DNA from: Thermoplasmata archaeon
Lineage (GTDB): Archaea; Thermoplasmatota; Thermoplasmata; Thermoplasmatales; Thermoplasmataceae
DNA length: 64,000 bases
Direction: 5' to 3'
NCBI GenBank assembly: GCA_021809755.1
Contig: JAJZJZ010000003.1
Span: forward strand, 1 to 64,000
A program made the translations under genes and the position numbers. The notes under the pieces were generated by a model. That model worked only from the letters and a program-made list of their open reading frames with translations, was not told the DNA's origin and did not search any database. Below, one piece after another: positions 58,450 to 64,000 of the stretch (position 1 is the stretch's first letter; every line of letters begins with the position of its first letter).

Positions 58450-59417
58450 AGGTCCCCTCTTCCGGTGAGAACAACGACGACATCGTGTTCCTGTGTTTTT
58501 CTTGATAAGATATGGCTTGCTGCGGCCATTGCGGAAGATGATGCTGGCATAACCTGAATGTATTCCAGCTTCTCAATAATTCTTGAAAACCTTAGCATAT
58601 CTTCATCTGTTACAGCCTGAGCAATTCCGTGCGACTCTATTATGGCATTAAGGGCTTTCTGACCGTCTGTTGGCCTATATGAAACAAGGGGCTCATTCAC
58701 ATGGGTCTCAGTAATTACACTTGGTTCCAAGTTCTGGATTCTCCTAAGGCCTCTTCTCCATGAATAAACAACAGGATTTCCAAGAGAAGTGCTGGAAGCA
58801 ATAAGTTTTGGAAGATTTGAGATCATTCCCTTCCTGTAAAGCTTCCTGAATCCAGAATATATACCTGATAGAGTGGTTCCATTTCCCACTGGAACCGCAA
58901 GATATGAAGGACAGTGCCCCAACTGATTGTAGATTTCATATGCAATATTCTCATACCCCATGATATCTACAGCTGAATTTGGAGAACCTGGACTGCAATC
59001 ATACCAGTTTTCATCTCTTGTCTTATCTTTCATATAATCGAGAAGCTCTTCATACTTCAGATTTAATTCCATTACAGTAGCCCCATTCTCATATATTTCC
59101 TGGTTTCTTGTACCAGAATAATAAGAAGGTGTGGCTATAACGGATTTTACACCCTCAAGTGCAGCATAGTATGAAACCGAGGCTCCATAATTACCACATG
59201 TTGCCACGGCAACGGTATCAAATCCTTGTTCCTTGGCCCTCTTAATATGTAATCTCGATATCCTGTCCTTCTGAGTTCCGGTTATACTCGCTCCCTCAAA
59301 TTTAAAAAAAACCTTTTTCAGTTCTAGATATTTCTCAATGTTTCTAGCCCTAAAAAAGGGAGTCATACCCGGAGGTTTTTCTTCTTCTAAAACCTGCTCC
59401 ATTAATTCATTCACCAA
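58434..59417 (-). CDS. Threonine synthase-like PLP-dependent enzyme
   Basis: FKFEGASITGTQKDRIS (PLP Lys context), VAVATCGNYGASVSYYAA, PVGNGTTLSG. Confidence 0.85.
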   Translation of the reverse strand: MVNELMEQVLEEEKPPGMTPFFRARNIEKYLELKKVFFKFEGASITGTQKDRISRLHIKRAKEQGFDTVAVATCGNYGASVSYYAALEGVKSVIATPSYYSGTRNQEIYENGATVMELNLKYEELLDYMKDKTRDENWYDCSPGSPNSAVDIMGYENIAYEIYNQLGHCPSYLAVPVGNGTTLSGIYSGFRKLYRKGMISNLPKLIASSTSLGNPVVYSWRRGLRRIQNLEPSVITETHVNEPLVSYRPTDGQKALNAIIESHGIAQAVTDEDMLRFSRIIEKLEYIQVMPASSSAMAAASHILSRKTQEHDVVVVLTGRGDLWTTR

Positions 59418-59786
59418 GTCTTGCGACTAAATACCTAAGCAATCAATTGTACTTAAATATTTTTAATATCTTTTATACTTAATATTAATTGGCGGCTTTG
59501 TGAAACCCATAAGAAATAAAATTTCATATATTACTATAAATAAGAAAACATATTTAATATTATATATTCATATTCACATACTAAAGTATAAAAGCGCCTA
59601 TGCTTACTGCTAAGGTTAAAATTCACTTAGATAAACTCCATTTTTTAAAAGGTCTGTGCCAAGGAATTGTTAAAGGGCTCAGCTTCTTTTAAAAAAAGGA
59701 CACAATTTTTCCTTTAATTTTCGGGGTTTACGTTAAGATAAAATTAAAAAGTTATTGAAAATAATAATATAATTATAATTTATATG

Positions 59787-60623
59787 TTATAATATAATGT
59801 TCTCAAATCCTTCTCTTTCACTGATCTCCTTTACAAGGTTCAATACAGATGCTTTCGACCCCTTTTTATCAATTATAAAGCCTTTCATCGCAGGTGTTTT
59901 GATAATCACTTCCTGAAGCATATCCATTGTCAGTTCATTGTGTCGGTGCTTGGAAATAATATGTCCAACGTTTACATTGTTTTGAAGCACATAATTAGTT
60001 ATCTTCGGTGTATAATGGCCACCTCCAATACCAATGTAATTTGGATAACTATTTTCTTCGGTTTCCATAACTGCAGTGGATAATGCGTGTAGAGCCTCTG
60101 GATCAGACCAGTCCCGTGAAGTCGTACCTATTTCTGCAAAAAAGGAGGGGATATCCGTTAGCGGACCATGATGAGTTGCTTCCAATGTAATCATAAACCT
60201 GTCTCCCTTGTATTTATCTTTGACAAGTCGCAAAGCAGAGGTCATCATTCCTGGAGATGACATAGAAAATGAACCTACTTTCCCACCAAGATCTGCAGTG
60301 CTGAAGTTTCCCATGGGATGTACTGTTAAGGAACTGATTTCCTTTACAGAGGAATGCTTTGAGAGAAATATGATATTGTCTATTTGGAATTTATCTTTGA
60401 AGATTCTTTCTGGATAATTTTCAAAAAGCAATGAGTTATCTAAAATGTCCAAAGCAATATCCCCATTCATAAGGATACCTTCCTTTTCCACCCATGTAAA
60501 TTCATTTGTCATATATTCATAAATAGCTGAGCCTGCTGGGTCTGTCCTGCTTGCGATGAAAAGTTTTCTAATAGTTATGGGTTTTTGCATGTCCTGACTA
60601 TGATTGGATCGTTTGATATACAA
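59787..60623 (-). CDS. dtdA: Archaeal D-aminoacyl-tRNA deacylase (DtdA family)
   Basis: EATHHGPLTDIPSFFAEIGTT…YIGIGGGHYTPKIT…GHIISKH. Confidence 0.92.
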   Translation of the reverse strand: MYIKRSNHSQDMQKPITIRKLFIASRTDPAGSAIYEYMTNEFTWVEKEGILMNGDIALDILDNSLLFENYPERIFKDKFQIDNIIFLSKHSSVKEISSLTVHPMGNFSTADLGGKVGSFSMSSPGMMTSALRLVKDKYKGDRFMITLEATHHGPLTDIPSFFAEIGTTSRDWSDPEALHALSTAVMETEENSYPNYIGIGGGHYTPKITNYVLQNNVNVGHIISKHRHNELTMDMLQEVIIKTPAMKGFIIDKKGSKASVLNLVKEISEREGFENIIL

Positions 60624-60757
60624 TTTATTTTAATTTGCGCCCCACTTTGATTCTCTGGGGCTCTGTTTTGATAGATAGCGATTAGCCGTTGCGAATTTAT
60701 GCTGTTCCAAAGCATTCTCATAGAAAAGCTTTTTAGAATACATTAAATCGATGTGAA

Positions 60758-63112
60758 ATGGATCTAGATCTAAAGGCCATTGAATCAAAATGGCTGGATA
60801 AATGGAAAAATTCACCTCCACAAAATGTCAAGAGTGATAGAGCGTTTCTTATAGATACTCCTCCTCCCACAGTCTCCGGATTACCACATATAGGTCATGC
60901 ATTCTCATACCCCGTGCAGGATATGATTGCCAGATACAGACGAATGAGAGGCGATTTTGTCTTTTATCCATGGGGATTTGATAATAATGGACTGGCCACT
61001 GAGAGATATGCAGAGAAGGAAAGAGGCTTTAAAGTATCAAATTTATCGAAGGATGAAGTTATAAGAATTTGCAATGAAGTATCAAACGAAACCATCAGCA
61101 AGATGCTTCAGGTGTATGAAAAATTTGGTCTGAGCGCCGACTTTATGAATTATCTCACTACTTATTCCGAAGATTCCTGGGTACTTTCACAAAGGATGTT
61201 TCTTGATCTTGCAAGATCTGGAAAAGCCTATAGATCGGAATCACTGACTATCAGATGTCCTGCATGTAAAACTGCGATTTCTCAAATTGAAATGAAAGAT
61301 GAGAATCTTAAATCAGAGTATTTTTTTCTTGATTTCAAAGGAGTTGAAGGAGGATACTTAAGAATAGCAACTACAAGACCGGAGTTAATTGGTGCATGCG
61401 TTGCGGTGTGTGTAAACCCTTCAGATGAAAGATTTGCAGGTATGGTTGGAAAAGAATTTATTGTTCCAATATACGGCCATACTGTGAAATTAATCACTGA
61501 CGAATCAGTTCTACCAGAAAAGGGAACCGGGGCCGAAATGGTATGTACCTTTGGGGACCAAAATGATTATGAAATCTGGAAGAAAAATAATTTGGAAAGC
61601 AGGATAATTATAAATGAAAATGGGCGTGTTAACGACGGAAAGTTGTTTGCAAACAAGAGTATTCAGGAGGCTCGTTCTATCATTGTTCAATATCTGGAAA
61701 AGGAACATTTGATTATGGACAGGAAGAAGATTGAACATTCCGTGAATACTCATGAGAGATGCGGAACACCCCTTGAACTTGGTATAAGCAAGCAGTGGTT
61801 TATTGCGTGCATGAATCTTAAGGAAGAATTACTAGCACAAGGGGAGAAGATAAAATGGCACCCTGAATTCATGAAAGTAAGATATGATAATTGGGTTAGA
61901 GGCCTCAAATGGGATTGGTGCATATCAAGGCAGAGACCGTATGGAATCCCAATTCCTGTTTTTTATTGCACCTCGTGTGATGAAATGTTTTTCCCCTCTG
62001 ACAAAGACTTACCGGTGAACCCTTCCCAAAAAGCACCAAATTGTCCCAAATGCGGGTCTTCAAAAGTTACTGCAGATGGTGATGTTATGGATACTTGGGC
62101 AACTTCATCTCTTACCCCTTCATTGTACCTGGAGAAGGCAGGGTTAGGTTCGAAATACAACGTTATGACTGCCAGATTCCAGGGGCATGATATCATTTCT
62201 ACATGGGCTTTTACCACAATACTTAGATCGTATCTTCACTGGAACCGTATTCCATGGGAACACATTTTCATTTCAGGAAACGTTCTGGATGCTCAGGGTG
62301 CTAAAATGAGCAAAAGCAAGGGCAATACCTCTTATCCAGAGGAAATAATCGACCAATATGGTGCAGATTCCATGAGATTCTGGGCTTCTGCATATTCAAT
62401 GGGTGAAGATGCCAAGCTTAGAGAACAGGAACTTACGAGGGGTCGAAGAACTGTTATTAAAATGTTTAATGCGACAAAGCTGGTTTCCTCTTTTACCAAT
62501 GATGAAACCTCAAAGAAACTCCCCACAATGAAACATAATATGTGGATTGTACAAAAGATGAATCAGACCATAGTGAAGGTCAGCACACTTATGGATGAGT
62601 TTGAGCTGGCAAAGGCCAGACTTGAACTTGACAAATTCTTCTGGGAGATATTTTGCGATGATTATCTGGAAATATGCAAGGCAGTTTTTAGTTCCTCAGA
62701 TTTTGACATAGAACAACGAGCTGAAACCACAGGTGTGTCTAGAATGGTAATGGAAAATATTCTTATGATGTATGCTCCATTTATGCCGTTTATAACTGAG
62801 GAATGTTATGAGATTATAGGATCAAAGGAAAGCATTCATAATAAGACATGGCCAATTGGTATAAATTTGCAATATGAAGGGGTTTTTGAGCAATCAATAG
62901 AGATAATCCACATGATAAGAGCACTAAAGAGCAATCTGAAAACAAGTGGTCTTACCCTAAGATCTGCCAGAGTTGGAAGTTCTATTCCAGTTCAAAAGGA
63001 TGAGTTACAGATTATTAAGGCTGTTTCAAGACTTAATGCCATAGAGACAAAACATGAAGAAAAATTAACTGTTGAGGCAATAGAGAGCACTTCAGATAAA
63101 GAGAAATCATGA
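60758..63112 (+). CDS. valS: Valyl-tRNA synthetase
   Basis: DTPPPTVSGLPHIGHAFSYPVQD (HIGH), ATTRPELIGACVAV editing domain, KMSKSKGN. Confidence 0.95.
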   Translation: MDLDLKAIESKWLDKWKNSPPQNVKSDRAFLIDTPPPTVSGLPHIGHAFSYPVQDMIARYRRMRGDFVFYPWGFDNNGLATERYAEKERGFKVSNLSKDEVIRICNEVSNETISKMLQVYEKFGLSADFMNYLTTYSEDSWVLSQRMFLDLARSGKAYRSESLTIRCPACKTAISQIEMKDENLKSEYFFLDFKGVEGGYLRIATTRPELIGACVAVCVNPSDERFAGMVGKEFIVPIYGHTVKLITDESVLPEKGTGAEMVCTFGDQNDYEIWKKNNLESRIIINENGRVNDGKLFANKSIQEARSIIVQYLEKEHLIMDRKKIEHSVNTHERCGTPLELGISKQWFIACMNLKEELLAQGEKIKWHPEFMKVRYDNWVRGLKWDWCISRQRPYGIPIPVFYCTSCDEMFFPSDKDLPVNPSQKAPNCPKCGSSKVTADGDVMDTWATSSLTPSLYLEKAGLGSKYNVMTARFQGHDIISTWAFTTILRSYLHWNRIPWEHIFISGNVLDAQGAKMSKSKGNTSYPEEIIDQYGADSMRFWASAYSMGEDAKLREQELTRGRRTVIKMFNATKLVSSFTNDETSKKLPTMKHNMWIVQKMNQTIVKVSTLMDEFELAKARLELDKFFWEIFCDDYLEICKAVFSSSDFDIEQRAETTGVSRMVMENILMMYAPFMPFITEECYEIIGSKESIHNKTWPIGINLQYEGVFEQSIEIIHMIRALKSNLKTSGLTLRSARVGSSIPVQKDELQIIKAVSRLNAIETKHEEKLTVEAIESTSDKEKS

Positions 63113-63316
63113 TTTATGAATTTGAATAAGCATATTATTGATATGATTATTCTGAGAAGAGGCTTTATACAAGCTTTTTTGGCCATGATATGGTGTCTAT
63201 AGGCATGCATTTGACCCCGTCTACAATAGCTTAAATATAAATACTCGATTAAGGGGCAGGAAAACTACAAGGAGAATCTAAGATTATTCTGTGTTTTAAC
63301 CAAAAAGAGTGTTTAA

Positions 63317-64000
63317 ATGACAAAATTCGATGCGTTCGATCTAAGAAGCGAACTTCTGGACGCACTCAGTGAAATGAATTTCATAGAGCCTACAGAGGTT
63401 CAAGAAAAGGCAATACCCCTCGCCCTTGAAGGCAGGGACTTGATTGTCAGATCCAAGACAGGTACGGGAAAAACTGGAGCGTTTTTGATACCAATATTAC
63501 AAAATGCAACCGGTGAAAAGGGAATACAATCCATTATCGTTGTTCCGACAAGAGAACTTGCTATGCAGGTTTTGAAGGTGGCTGAGCAGATGTCCAAGCA
63601 CCTTAACACGAGACCCGTTGTTGTTTATGGTGGTGCGAGTATAGAAAATCAGATAAGGAATCTGAGAAAGGGTACTTCAATGGTAATAGGTACACCTGGC
63701 AGACTTATTGATTTAATGGAAAGAGGAGAGATCAATCTTTCAAAGATTAGATATCTGGTTCTGGATGAAGCTGATATAATGCTTGATCTGGGTTTTATTG
63801 AGGATATTGAATTCATAATCTCAAAGGCTCCGGAAAAGAAGCAATCAATGCTATTTTCAGCTACTGTTCCAGAGAGGATAGTAGGTCTTACAAAGAGATT
63901 TATGAAAAAGCCTGAATTCCTGAAAATAGGACAGGAAAAGGAAGTTACAGTTGACACAATTTTCCATATGTATACATTTTCCAATGGTGCTTCAAAGGTA
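63317..64000 (+). CDS. DEAD-box RNA helicase (truncated by the window end)
   Basis: Frame open from ATG 63317 to window end: AIPLALEGRDLIVRSKTGTGKTGAF, PTRELAMQV, GTPGRLID, VLDEADIML, FSAT. Confidence 0.93.
   Translation, partial: MTKFDAFDLRSELLDALSEMNFIEPTEVQEKAIPLALEGRDLIVRSKTGTGKTGAFLIPILQNATGEKGIQSIIVVPTRELAMQVLKVAEQMSKHLNTRPVVVYGGASIENQIRNLRKGTSMVIGTPGRLIDLMERGEINLSKIRYLVLDEADIMLDLGFIEDIEFIISKAPEKKQSMLFSATVPERIVGLTKRFMKKPEFLKIGQEKEVTVDTIFHMYTFSNGASKV

Noticed and set aside
59418-59786. AT-rich intergenic region considered as a ncRNA or replication-related element
   Set aside because: No stable structure, repeat array or C/D-box pattern could be supported by eye.
1-64000. CRISPR arrays, rRNA genes, cas genes
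   Set aside because: No regularly spaced repeats, rRNA signatures or cas-like ORFs seen.

Overview
This AT-rich window reads as an archaeal chromosome segment. Gene content (archaeal MetAP2, DtdA, Nob1, Tsr3, DRG-type GTPase, archaeal ValS, fused EtfB-EtfA) and apparently leaderless promoters (TATA-like box about 24-30 nt before the start codon) fit Thermoplasmatales; that assignment is inference. Most of the window is ordinary metabolism: fused HBD/enoyl-CoA hydratase, AdoCbl-dependent RNR, citrate synthase, GlnA, ETF, CoA-transferase. It also carries tRNA-Thr(TGT) and tRNA-Leu(GAG). About 7.8-18.5 kb holds a sulfur/thiol/mercury block: SQR-like flavoproteins, YeeE/YedE-TusA-DsrE, cytochrome bd, and a MerP-like/MerA/DUF302 cluster. 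The most interesting signal is a set of modules encoding a predicted exported protein plus a small polytopic membrane protein (1.2-2.5 kb and 53.5-57.2 kb). Two of the exported-protein genes have a long C or G homopolymer (C9TC4 and G11) between a TATA-like box and the start codon. This looks like a phase-variable core promoter, and I propose a secreted effector/immunity-like system. The surrounding accessory DNA contains degraded mobile-element fragments. All calls are from reading the sequence and supplied ORFs; no searches were run.
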